A stretch of 64,000 bases of DNA. It comes from Chitinophaga sp. S165. GTDB lineage: Bacteria; Bacteroidota; Bacteroidia; Chitinophagales; Chitinophagaceae. The stretch is from positions 310,001-374,000 of the forward strand of contig NZ_QGTG01000005.1 in assembly GCF_003182155.1 (NCBI RefSeq). Direction: 5' to 3'. The notes beneath the pieces were generated by a model. It was not told where the DNA came from. It saw only the letters and a program-made list of their open reading frames with translations, and made no database searches. Within the stretch, counting starts at the first letter, position 1. Each line of letters begins with the position of its first letter. Positions 1 to 8,567 of this stretch are shown here, piece after piece. The position numbers and the translations under genes were made by a program.

Positions 1-1732
1 GTTCAGCTTCTTTATCTTCCATAATGGCTACTACCATGCCGGCTACATCCTGGTCGTTATGATAGAGGAACCATTTTTTATCCGGCAGATTATCCTGGTC
101 ATACATATGTTTGTACTCCCGTAATATCTTCTTCACCAGTTCATTGTCGGCCAGTGACTCGAAATCATATGGCAGGTGGAAGATGTAATCAGCTACAGAA
201 CTTTTATCTTCTTCACTAAAAGGTTTGTCGCCAAAACGCAGAAGTATCTTCACCAGCTCCCTTTCCTGTTTTTCATCCGGATTGAAGAAGTTAACAGCAG
301 GTTCGCCGCCGTTCTCCATCGCTTCCATAGCGGCAATCGCCTCGGGCGAAAGCTCGTCATCACCCATAGGAGGCGCTGAAGCAGCGTTATCCCGGGCCAT
401 CTGGTTCTCTTTCTTCTGGAAACGCTCGCGGATGAACTTATTCACGAGGTTAATAAGCCCCTGCTCATCGATCTTCAGTACCTGGCTACATTGGCGGATA
501 TAATCCTGCTGACGGGTAAAGTCTTCGGTTTTGTCGATCTTGGAAATGGTCTCTGCGATCTCATTTACGAGCTGTGATTTCCGGTTGCTGTCATTGCCGG
601 CGTCCTGCATTGAGATCTGCAGTTTAAACAGCACGAAATCCTGCTTATTAGCCGCTATAAACTCACGGAAAGCATCGGCGCCGATCTTCTGTACATAACT
701 GTCCGGGTCCTCCTTATCGGGGATTAAAACCAGCTTTACGTTCAATCCTTCCTCGATGGCCATATCCAGACCTCTCAGGGCAGCCTTGATACCGGCATTG
801 TCACCATCGAAGAGGATGGTGAGATTGTTCGTATATTTTTTGATCAGCCGTAGCTGGTGCTGTGTCAGGGAAGTACCGCTGGATGCCACTACGTTCTCTA
901 TCCCCGCCTGATGCAGAGAGATCACGTCCGTATAACCTTCTACCAGCAAACACTCATTTAATTTGTCAATCGCATGCCGGGCGAAGTAGGTGCCATACAG
1001 TACCCTGTTCTTTACATAGATCTCGTTTTCGGGCGAGTTGATGTATTTCGGAGCACGGTCGTTTTTGACAAGGATACGCGCACCAAATCCCAGCACTTTA
1101 CCGCTCTGGTTATGAATAGGAAAGATCACACGGCCACGGTAGTTATCCCCCGGCTGTTCATTCCTGACGGTGACAAGGCCAGTCTTCTGCAGGTATTCCA
1201 GATTATAACCCTTTCCGAGCGCTGTTTTAGTAAAAGCATCCCAGCTGTTCAGACTGTAGCCAAGCTGGAATTTGCGGATGGTTTCCTGGGTGAAACCACG
1301 TTCCTCGAAATAACTAAGGCCTACATTCTGGCCTTCCTCGGTATTCAGCAGTGTATTGGAGAAGTATTCGCGGGCGAAGCTATTGATGATGTAGAGACTG
1401 TCCGCCATCAACTGCTGCTGACGGGCCTCAGGACTTACCTCTGTTTCTTCAATAGGTACGTCATATTTCTGTGCCAGCCAGCGCAAAGCTTCCACATAGG
1501 AATACTTTTCATGTTCCATCAGGAACTTGATGGCATTACCACTCTGGCCGCAACCGAAACATTTGAATATCTCCTTGCTTGGCGTTACTGTGAAAGAAGG
1601 AGACTTCTCGTTATGGAACGGACATAAGCCTAAGTAGTTGGCACCCCGTTTTTTAAGTTTCACGAAATTGCCTACTATCTCCACAATATCAATCCGGCTA
1701 AGTATCTGTTGTATGGTATTCTGTGAAATCAA
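1..1732 (-). CDS. dnaG: DNA primase DnaG (3' end outside window)
   Basis: Makes RNA primers at the replication fork. The minus-strand translation gives an N-terminal CHC2 zinc finger (C37, H40, C58, C61, around the motif CPFH...CFGC), then the primase catalytic core and a TOPRIM domain with EGYTDV and LFDGDNAG motifs. The C-terminal helicase-binding part runs off the left edge of the window, so the gene is partial. The start is taken as TTG at 1732: an in-frame TAA lies 9 bases upstream (1739-1741), and no ATG occurs before the zinc finger, which must be in the protein. ATT directly before it is a less likely start. The gene is divergent from the PKD protein gene that follows. Confidence 0.95.
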   Translation of the reverse strand, partial: MISQNTIQQILSRIDIVEIVGNFVKLKKRGANYLGLCPFHNEKSPSFTVTPSKEIFKCFGCGQSGNAIKFLMEHEKYSYVEALRWLAQKYDVPIEETEVSPEARQQQLMADSLYIINSFAREYFSNTLLNTEEGQNVGLSYFEERGFTQETIRKFQLGYSLNSWDAFTKTALGKGYNLEYLQKTGLVTVRNEQPGDNYRGRVIFPIHNQSGKVLGFGARILVKNDRAPKYINSPENEIYVKNRVLYGTYFARHAIDKLNECLLVEGYTDVISLHQAGIENVVASSGTSLTQHQLRLIKKYTNNLTILFDGDNAGIKAALRGLDMAIEEGLNVKLVLIPDKEDPDSYVQKIGADAFREFIAANKQDFVLFKLQISMQDAGNDSNRKSQLVNEIAETISKIDKTEDFTRQQDYIRQCSQVLKIDEQGLINLVNKFIRERFQKKENQMARDNAASAPPMGDDELSPEAIAAMEAMENGGEPAVNFFNPDEKQERELVKILLRFGDKPFSEEDKSSVADYIFHLPYDFESLADNELVKKILREYKHMYDQDNLPDKKWFLYHNDQDVAGMVVAIMEDKEAE

Positions 1733-1803
1733 TGGCGCTTAATTCAGACTGCAAACTTAACTAAATTTCATCGCTTGTCCGGGCAGCGGTTACACATTGT
1801 TAA

Positions 1804-1835
1804 TTTGGATTAATATGTTATATAATTTACATTTG
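1804..1835 (+). promoter_or_regulatory. Bacteroidota-type promoter for the PKD protein
   Basis: TTTG at 1804-1807 and TACATTTG at 1828-1835 are separated by 20 bases. This fits the -33 TTTG / -7 TAnnTTTG promoter of Bacteroidota. The predicted start site is about 30 bases before the ATG at 1872. Confidence 0.65.
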
Positions 1836-1871
1836 ATGGGATATTTCATTTAACCCATATCCCATAATTCT

Positions 1872-3191
1872 ATGAAACAATTCTACCTATTGTTTGTGCT
1901 GCTATGCCTGTCCGGTATCACTATGGCACAATCCAACCCGCAATTTGCCAATGTTTCCTTCACGTATGAAAGAGCAACCTGCAACAGTTATCAGTTATCT
2001 TTTCATGGTTCCGCTGCTACCATTGACACATCGAATGCTATTGCCGATTACAGCTGGTATTTTGGTTCTGGCGACAGTACTTATCATGGAAAAGACGTTT
2101 CTTTCTCGTACCAGGGCCCGGGTACGTATACAGTATGGCTGATGGTCAGAACTGTAAAAGGAGACACCGCCTCTACATTCCGTTATGTGGATGTATATCA
2201 GGACAGTACTTCGCTGTTCGCCAGTATAGAATTGCGTCGCGGTAGTATTGATTCGCTCGTTGCCTTTCCGCGCAGCGCAACTTTTGGTGAATACGTGTAT
2301 AAGTGGTACTGGAATGACACAGTAGTCCAGACAAATACCAACGGTATCTTAACATCGATGCCTAATGGTACCTTTAAGGTTGCCGTAGAAAATAGCCTGG
2401 GTTGTATTTCTGTATCGGTGCCGCTGACTTACCGTCACAGACTGGACTCTACACAAATGGAATTCTACTGGTGGGCTATTAACTGCGATCCTCAGTTGAT
2501 CCAGTTTTACAGCTATTCCGGTGGTGCTGATCTTACCCAGGTATGGAACTTTGGTGACAACCAAGGATGGGTTGGCTCAAATCCGGAACACCGTTACGAT
2601 TCTACAGGTGCTTATTTCGTAACCTTAACATTATATGATGGCCCTGAATATATCGGTACTCTTACAAGACAGATTTATGTTTCTGGTCAACAGCAATGGA
2701 GCGTAACGATACAGCCGCAATTTGGTGGGAACGGTGTACAGTTCCTGACTGCCTACACGACCCCAGCAAATGCGAAGATAGTCTGGAATACCGGTGACTC
2801 TGTACACACCATTCCAGTTACTGTATCTGGAAAATACGTTGTTAAAGTGTTCGACCAGTGTGGAAATGTAAGGGCAGCAGATTCCCTTATTGCAGCAGCG
2901 CCAAATCAACACGTTGCGCATAACAGTAGTGATGCCGCGCTTTCTTTTAACGCTAATGTCGCGAAAGCTTATCCAAACCCATCCAGTGGCTTGGTGAACC
3001 TGCAGTTCGCAAATCCTCTGGTGAAAAAAGTAATCGTGTCTGTTCAGAACCAGCAGGGACAAGTACTATATACACGTACTACTACCCAGCAATCGCAACA
3101 GCTGGACCTTTCCACATTACCTAAGGGATATTACCTGATAGTTATTTCTGATGGTATTGATCGTAAAGTACAGCCTTTACTATTGCAATAA
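1872..3191 (+). CDS. Secreted PKD-domain protein with T9SS sorting domain
   Basis: A 439-residue exported protein. It begins with a clear signal peptide (hydrophobic residues 4-18, ending near MAQS). Two PKD-like Ig folds are seen, with the typical W-x-F-G and G-x-Y-x-V signatures around residues 58-95 and 222-256. The last 75 residues start with AYPNPSSG and end KVQPLLLQ, the pattern of the type A C-terminal domain that directs proteins through the type IX secretion system. It is therefore probably secreted or anchored at the cell surface. No catalytic domain is visible, so its binding partner is unknown. It is a single-gene unit with its own promoter and a strong terminator. Confidence 0.85.
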   Translation: MKQFYLLFVLLCLSGITMAQSNPQFANVSFTYERATCNSYQLSFHGSAATIDTSNAIADYSWYFGSGDSTYHGKDVSFSYQGPGTYTVWLMVRTVKGDTASTFRYVDVYQDSTSLFASIELRRGSIDSLVAFPRSATFGEYVYKWYWNDTVVQTNTNGILTSMPNGTFKVAVENSLGCISVSVPLTYRHRLDSTQMEFYWWAINCDPQLIQFYSYSGGADLTQVWNFGDNQGWVGSNPEHRYDSTGAYFVTLTLYDGPEYIGTLTRQIYVSGQQQWSVTIQPQFGGNGVQFLTAYTTPANAKIVWNTGDSVHTIPVTVSGKYVVKVFDQCGNVRAADSLIAAAPNQHVAHNSSDAALSFNANVAKAYPNPSSGLVNLQFANPLVKKVIVSVQNQQGQVLYTRTTTQQSQQLDLSTLPKGYYLIVISDGIDRKVQPLLLQ

Positions 3192-3210
3192 ATAGTATCA
3201 CTTTATTTTG

Positions 3211-3256
3211 AAAAGATCCTGCCTGATAGTATTATAGGCAGGATCTTTTCTTTTTT
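3211..3256 (+). terminator. Rho-independent terminator after the PKD protein gene
   Basis: A 14-base stem (AAAAGATCCTGCCT pairing with AGGCAGGATCTTTT), a short AT-rich loop and a following T-rich run. Confidence 0.85.
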
Positions 3257-3387
3257 CAATAGATGATGTTAAAAAAGTACCTTACTTGGATAATTTACCA
3301 TTTATTTAAAACAGTATCATGATCTAATTTTAGTGAACACGTAACGAAAACTAAAAACAGCACTTTTTACAAGGGGGGATCAGAATA

Positions 3388-3984
3388 GTGTCAATGTATA
3401 TAGTCAATAACGACCAACAGCTGGCTGCACGCCTGCGCAACAGTGACCACAATGCTTTTGAAGAATTATATGCTGCTTACCATCAGTCATTATATGGTAC
3501 AGCGTATAAGTATTTGAAAAGTACTACTGCTGCGGAAGATGCTGTGCACGAAGCATTTGCGAAGGTCTGGCTCCACAGGGAACAGCTGGACCCTTCGCAG
3601 GGAGTACGTAATTTTCTTTTTAAATGCCTCAAGTTCCATGTATTAAACTTCATCCGCGATCAGAAACGCAGCCTCTCAAAACAATACGAACTTATATATA
3701 ATACCAGCAGTGAACACCGGGACGCCGAATCTACCGTCATCTTCAACGATTACCGCAAAGTAGTGGACGAAACCATTAACAATCTTTCCGCCCAAAAGAA
3801 AAAGATCTTCCGCCTGCGCTCTTACGAAGGGCTTAGTAATGAGGAGGTAGCACAGCATTTGGGGTTATCTATCAATACTGTCAAATTCCAGTACGCTCAG
3901 GCCAGTAAAGCCTTAAGACATGCTTTGAAGCTCATGATGGGCACATTCCTTAGTTTGGTTACTTTCATTGTTATCTTTTTTTAA
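3388..3984 (+). CDS. ECF sigma factor (Bacteroidota SusC/FecR-linked type)
   Basis: An extracytoplasmic-function sigma factor of about 198 residues. Region 2 lies at residues 20-62 (EELYAAYHQSLY...AEDAVHEAFAKVW) and region 4 with its helix-turn-helix at about 131-176 (LSNEEVAQHLGLSINTVKFQ). It is followed directly by fecR, susC and susD, the usual cell-surface signalling arrangement in which substrate binding at SusC releases the sigma factor through FecR. The start is GTG at 3388 or ATG at 3394; the purine-rich AAGGGGGG at 3371-3378 fits either. The C-terminus ends in an unusual strongly hydrophobic tail of about 15 residues (GTFLSLVTFIVIFF). Confidence 0.93.
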   Translation: MSMYIVNNDQQLAARLRNSDHNAFEELYAAYHQSLYGTAYKYLKSTTAAEDAVHEAFAKVWLHREQLDPSQGVRNFLFKCLKFHVLNFIRDQKRSLSKQYELIYNTSSEHRDAESTVIFNDYRKVVDETINNLSAQKKKIFRLRSYEGLSNEEVAQHLGLSINTVKFQYAQASKALRHALKLMMGTFLSLVTFIVIFF

Positions 3985-4000
3985 ATTTTTTTTCGTCCGG

Positions 4001-4036
4001 TATAATACTTTTCATTTTCCCAGGTGTAGTATTATA
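4001..4036. repeat. Hairpin between the ECF sigma and fecR genes
   Basis: A perfect 9-base inverted repeat (TATAATACT / AGTATTATA) with an 18-base loop. No T-run follows, so it is not a classic terminator. It could be an RNA-processing hairpin or a regulator site between the two genes. Confidence 0.4.
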
Positions 4037-4081
4037 GAAGAACGTAAATAATCACTTGTCATTTTTCACGTAATCCACATT

Positions 4082-5068
4082 ATGGAGCAATTCGACCAAA
4101 GTCTGCTGCATAAATATCAGCGTAACCAATGTACTCCTGAAGAATACGAAAGGGTGTTGGAATGGTTTGCCACTCCGGAAGGAAGGGAATACCTGGATAC
4201 TGTCATGACACAGGACCTCGATCTGGCTACGCCGGATGTTACGATGTCTGCGTCACAGGCCGGGGATCTCTATCAGCGCATCCTGGATACTACAGGTCAG
4301 GAACAGTTACGTTATCGACGCCCCCGCTGGTTTACAGGTCTTAAAGTAGCGGCAGTGTTATCAGGGACAATACTGCTCGCCTATGGTGGATGGAAAATAT
4401 ATCATCAGCACCGCAATACTATCATTCAGACAGCTTACGGAGAAGTACGTACCGTAGTACTCCCGGATCAGTCAGAAGTTACACTGAACGGTAACAGTAC
4501 ATTACGTTATGCCGGCAACTGGGAAGGCCGTAAGGATCGGGAAGTATGGGTTGAAGGAGAAGCATATTTCTCTGTAAAGCCATCAGCAGTACCCCGCGCG
4601 TTCCTTGTACATACGGCCAGTGATATGAAAGTAGAAGTATTAGGTACCACATTTAACCTCGTTGACCGTCATGGCCGTATGCAGGTTGTGCTGAATAGTG
4701 GTAAGGTACGTTTACACAGTAACAAAACGCCGGAAGAAGCGATCATTATGCAACCGGGAGATCTTGTTGAATACAAAGAACAGGTACGAACAAAAGTGAA
4801 GAACCACACTAATCCACAACGTTATTCTTCCTGGAAAAAAAACAGTCTGCAATTTGAAAATGCCAGCTTTGCAGAATTGGCACAGCTGCTGGAAGATACT
4901 TATGGAGTTACTGTGGAGATCAGGGACACTTCATTATTACATCAGGAATTTACAGGTACAGTGCCTAGCCAGCAAATGGATATGTTGCTGGAAGGACTTT
5001 CACAGCTCTTTCATCTGAAAGTGAGCCATATCGATAATACCGTCATTATTGAGAAAAAGAATAAATAG
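4082..5068 (+). CDS. FecR-family anti-sigma factor
   Basis: A 328-residue inner-membrane anti-sigma factor. The N-terminal ~85 residues form the cytoplasmic sigma-binding part. One membrane segment follows at about 87-107 (VAAVLSGTILLAYGG). The periplasmic FecR domain (about 115-215) starts with the hallmark QTAYGEVRTVVLPDQSEVTL. The C-terminal DUF4974-like domain (about 256-326; LEDTYGVTVEI...FTGTVPSQQMDMLLEGL) resembles a secretin/TonB short domain and probably contacts the STN domain of the SusC protein encoded next. Regulation by transport signal is inferred from this arrangement. The signal itself is unknown. Confidence 0.93.
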   Translation: MEQFDQSLLHKYQRNQCTPEEYERVLEWFATPEGREYLDTVMTQDLDLATPDVTMSASQAGDLYQRILDTTGQEQLRYRRPRWFTGLKVAAVLSGTILLAYGGWKIYHQHRNTIIQTAYGEVRTVVLPDQSEVTLNGNSTLRYAGNWEGRKDREVWVEGEAYFSVKPSAVPRAFLVHTASDMKVEVLGTTFNLVDRHGRMQVVLNSGKVRLHSNKTPEEAIIMQPGDLVEYKEQVRTKVKNHTNPQRYSSWKKNSLQFENASFAELAQLLEDTYGVTVEIRDTSLLHQEFTGTVPSQQMDMLLEGLSQLFHLKVSHIDNTVIIEKKNK

Positions 5069-5151
5069 AAAAACAATGCAGTAAATATTGCAGACCGGTG
5101 TACAACGGAATGCAGTGACCGCAGCACAGGTAATCATTCAAATTAAAATGT

Positions 5152-8100
5152 ATGAACAAGTTCATTAGTGCCTTTATGGCTGCTATGGGCATGGTATGTT
5201 ATTGCAATATGCCGGCAGATGCACAGGACCTGGCAGTGCTGGGTAAACCTGCCAGCCCTTTCGAAAGATCTCAGACAAAGTCATTGAAAAATGTGCTGGA
5301 CGGGCTTGAAGTAAAATACAATGTACACTTCATGTACAAAAGCAATCTTGCAAAATTGCAATTGCGTGCAGAGAACAACAGGACCAGCTCTCTGGAAGAA
5401 GAATTGAAAAGTATCACTACTCCCAATAAACTCCGGTATAAAAAGATGGGAGATGGTTTCTACATCATCTTTTTACAGGATGAGGAGCCAACTGATATGC
5501 CACCTTCAGGCGCCGGAGAAAGTACTTCTCCAAAGGTAACTGCAGCCATGAGCACAACACCAGTTGCTGCTCCTGCTGCTATCACCGTAAAAGGTGTGGT
5601 GACCGACGATAACGGCCAGCCTTTACCGGGCGTAACTGTGCTGGTGAAGGGTACCAGCAATGGTACTTCCACAGGTGTTGATGGCTCCTGGACATTACAG
5701 GTGCCAAACGAAAGTGCAGTACTTGAATTTTCGTTCATCGGTTATACCAAACAGGAAGTGGCTGTAGGTAGCCGTACTACCATCAGTATTAAACTGGTAC
5801 CGGATGTTACCGCTATCTCAGAAGTAGTGGTAGTAGCATATGGTACGCAGAAGAAAGTAAACGTTACCGGTGCTATTGCTGCAGTAGATGGTAAAGACGT
5901 AAACTGGAAACCAGTTGGACAGGTATCTGCTGCACTGCAGGGGGTAGCTTCGGGTGTGACGGTGACCACCAACAGTGGTCAACCCGGCGTAGACCAGGGT
6001 ACAGTGCGTATCCGTGGTATCGGTACGCTCAACAGTAATGATCCACTGGTGCTGGTAGATGGTGTGCAGATGAACATGAATGATGTAGACGCAAATGATA
6101 TTGCTTCTATCTCTGTATTGAAGGACGCTGCTTCCTCTGCTATATATGGTGTAAGAGCTGCAAATGGTGTGATCCTGATCACTACCAAAAGAGGTGCTTC
6201 CGGTAAGGCAAAGGTGAACTACTCCAATTACTTCGCATGGCAACGCCCTGCACGTCTGGCTAAATATGTTGGCGCGAAAGACTTTATGAAACTGGTCAAT
6301 CTCACTGCTACCAATTCCGGCAGCAATCCTACCTATAGTGATGCGCAGATAGCCGCTTATGACGACCCTAACCGTAACAAAGATTTGTATCCGGACAATT
6401 ATTGGCTGGATGATGTATTAACAGGTAGCGGCTTCCAGCAGGAACATAGCCTGGGCGTGTCCGGTGGTACCGAAGATGTGAAATACCGTTTCTCTACGAA
6501 CTATTTCGATCAGAAAGGTCTGATCTCCAATATGGATTTCAACCGTCTTACTGTTCGTCTGAACACCGACATCAACGTTACTAAAAAACTGACCTTCAGT
6601 GCAGACATCGCTGCCCGATTAGGCAACAGGCAAGAGCCACAGGGCGCTTCAGGTTCTGCATGGTATCAGTTCGGACAAGCAGCAGTAGTGAATCCGCTTT
6701 CCGTTAATAAATATTCAGATGGTACCTGGGCACTCGTAAGAGGTGGCCAGAATCCTATCCGTCTTCAGGATGAAGGTGGTCTGTACCAATATAAAAGCAA
6801 CCTTTTCACCGGCAACTTTAAAGCCACTTACAACCTTGTAAAAGGCTTGAAACTGACCGGCCTCACATCCGTTAACTACCGATCAGACTATAACAGCATT
6901 CACGAAAAAGCGCTGACATACTTTACTGACTTCCCTGACAATGAGAAAACTTTGACTTTAGGGAACAATTCAATCAGGAAGTCTTACCAGGGTTATTGGT
7001 TCAAGAACTACCAGGGATTGGCAGAATATTCACACAACTTTGGTAAGCACAGCTTCACCTTACTGGGCGGTGCTTCCCGTCTTACAGAATCTACTGACGA
7101 TCTCAGTGGCTTCAGACAGAACCTGCCTAACGGTACCATTGAACAGATCAATGCTGGAGCCGCTTCAGGACAAAGTACTACCGGTGATAGGACAGTATAT
7201 TCATTGGTTTCCTTCTTCGGCAGATTGAACTATTCATTCAATGATAAATACCTGTTTGAAGCAAACCTTCGCCGTGATGGTTCATCCCGCTTCGCTGATG
7301 GTCAGAAATGGGGCGTATTCCCTTCATTCTCTGCCGGCTGGCGTATCTCTTCAGAGAGCTTCATGCAGGACGTAAAGTTTATCAACAACCTGAAACTCCG
7401 TGGTTCCTGGGGTGAACTGGGTAATGATATAATCTTCGATCAGAACAAGGCCGCTGTTAACTATCCTTACCAATCAACATATAGTTACAACAGCTATCCA
7501 TTTGGCGGTACGCTGAATCCTACCGCTGGTATTACTGTTTACCCGAACTCAGGCCTGACATGGGAATCTACAGTAATGACTGATTTCGGTGTGGATGCGA
7601 CATTGTTCAAGAACCTGGATTTCTCTTTTGACTACTATCAGAAAAACACCAAGGATATCCTGATATTCCTGCGTATCCCACCTTCAGTTGGTCTGGACCC
7701 TTCTTCACAGAATGCAGGTAAAGTACGTAACACCGGTTGGGAAATGTCATTGAACTACCGTGGAAAGCTCGGTGAACTGAACTACAATGTAGGTGGTAAC
7801 CTCTCTGATGTTCGCAATGAACTGGTAGATATCAGAGGAACAGATAACATCACAAAAGATAACAACAACGTTTATACAGGTCTTGTTGTAGGACAGCCTA
7901 TCAATGGTTTCTATGGTTACCAGGTGGAAGGCATTTTCCAGAGTGCACAGCAGGTAACAGGACATCCGACACAGCCATTCCCTACTACCGGCCCTGGCGA
8001 CTTTATGTACAAAGACCAGAACAACGACAAACAGATCAAAGAAGCGACAGTAAAGAATGGTGGTGATCTGATCTATCTGGGAAGCAATATTCCAAGATAT

Positions 8101-8556
8101 ACATATGGTGTTAATCTGGGTGCTGATTATAAACACTTTGACCTGTCTGCATTTTTCCAGGGAGTAGGAAAGGTATCTATTAATGCATTGGCAATAGAAA
8201 GAGCGCCTACCTCCAATGACGGAAACTTCAGGGAAGAACACCTGAATAGCTGGACGCCTACCAATACAGGTGCTGATTTTCCAAGATTGCTCAATACAAC
8301 ACAGAACTATCAGTCATCTTCTTATTGGGTGAAGAGCGGTGCTTATATGCGTTTGAAAAGTCTGCAGCTGGGATACACATTGCCTGATCATATTATGAAA
8401 CGTTCCGGCTTTGACAGATGCCGCATCTATGTAAGCGGACAGAACCTGCTTACCTTCTCTTCCCTGCCAAATGATATTGATCCGGAGGCGCCAAACGATA
8501 GCAGGTATTACCCACAGGTGAAGACATTCACCTTCGGATTAAATGTGCAATTTTAA
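5152..8556 (+). CDS. SusC/RagA-type TonB-dependent outer-membrane transporter
   Basis: A 1134-residue outer-membrane importer. The order of parts is: signal peptide (1-24), an STN domain (about 40-108) that couples it to FecR, a carboxypeptidase-D-like Ig domain (about 143-205; VVTDDNGQPLPGVTVLVKGT), a TonB-box-like stretch (SEVVVVAYGTQKK), a plug domain (about 230-345, VRIRGIGTLN and ISVLKDAASSAIYG), and the C-terminal beta-barrel. It imports an oligomer or nutrient together with the SusD lipoprotein encoded just downstream (11 bases to its ATG). The STN domain marks it as a transducer able to signal its own induction. The substrate cannot be told: no glycosidase or peptidase gene is adjacent. 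Confidence 0.95.
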   Translation: MNKFISAFMAAMGMVCYCNMPADAQDLAVLGKPASPFERSQTKSLKNVLDGLEVKYNVHFMYKSNLAKLQLRAENNRTSSLEEELKSITTPNKLRYKKMGDGFYIIFLQDEEPTDMPPSGAGESTSPKVTAAMSTTPVAAPAAITVKGVVTDDNGQPLPGVTVLVKGTSNGTSTGVDGSWTLQVPNESAVLEFSFIGYTKQEVAVGSRTTISIKLVPDVTAISEVVVVAYGTQKKVNVTGAIAAVDGKDVNWKPVGQVSAALQGVASGVTVTTNSGQPGVDQGTVRIRGIGTLNSNDPLVLVDGVQMNMNDVDANDIASISVLKDAASSAIYGVRAANGVILITTKRGASGKAKVNYSNYFAWQRPARLAKYVGAKDFMKLVNLTATNSGSNPTYSDAQIAAYDDPNRNKDLYPDNYWLDDVLTGSGFQQEHSLGVSGGTEDVKYRFSTNYFDQKGLISNMDFNRLTVRLNTDINVTKKLTFSADIAARLGNRQEPQGASGSAWYQFGQAAVVNPLSVNKYSDGTWALVRGGQNPIRLQDEGGLYQYKSNLFTGNFKATYNLVKGLKLTGLTSVNYRSDYNSIHEKALTYFTDFPDNEKTLTLGNNSIRKSYQGYWFKNYQGLAEYSHNFGKHSFTLLGGASRLTESTDDLSGFRQNLPNGTIEQINAGAASGQSTTGDRTVYSLVSFFGRLNYSFNDKYLFEANLRRDGSSRFADGQKWGVFPSFSAGWRISSESFMQDVKFINNLKLRGSWGELGNDIIFDQNKAAVNYPYQSTYSYNSYPFGGTLNPTAGITVYPNSGLTWESTVMTDFGVDATLFKNLDFSFDYYQKNTKDILIFLRIPPSVGLDPSSQNAGKVRNTGWEMSLNYRGKLGELNYNVGGNLSDVRNELVDIRGTDNITKDNNNVYTGLVVGQPINGFYGYQVEGIFQSAQQVTGHPTQPFPTTGPGDFMYKDQNNDKQIKEATVKNGGDLIYLGSNIPRYTYGVNLGADYKHFDLSAFFQGVGKVSINALAIERAPTSNDGNFREEHLNSWTPTNTGADFPRLLNTTQNYQSSSYWVKSGAYMRLKSLQLGYTLPDHIMKRSGFDRCRIYVSGQNLLTFSSLPNDIDPEAPNDSRYYPQVKTFTFGLNVQF

Positions 8557-8567
8557 ACTAAGTGGTC

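Noticed and set aside
974..1627. A 217-codon open frame on the plus strand opposite dnaG
   Set aside because: It is antisense to the conserved primase core and shows no recognisable protein pattern.
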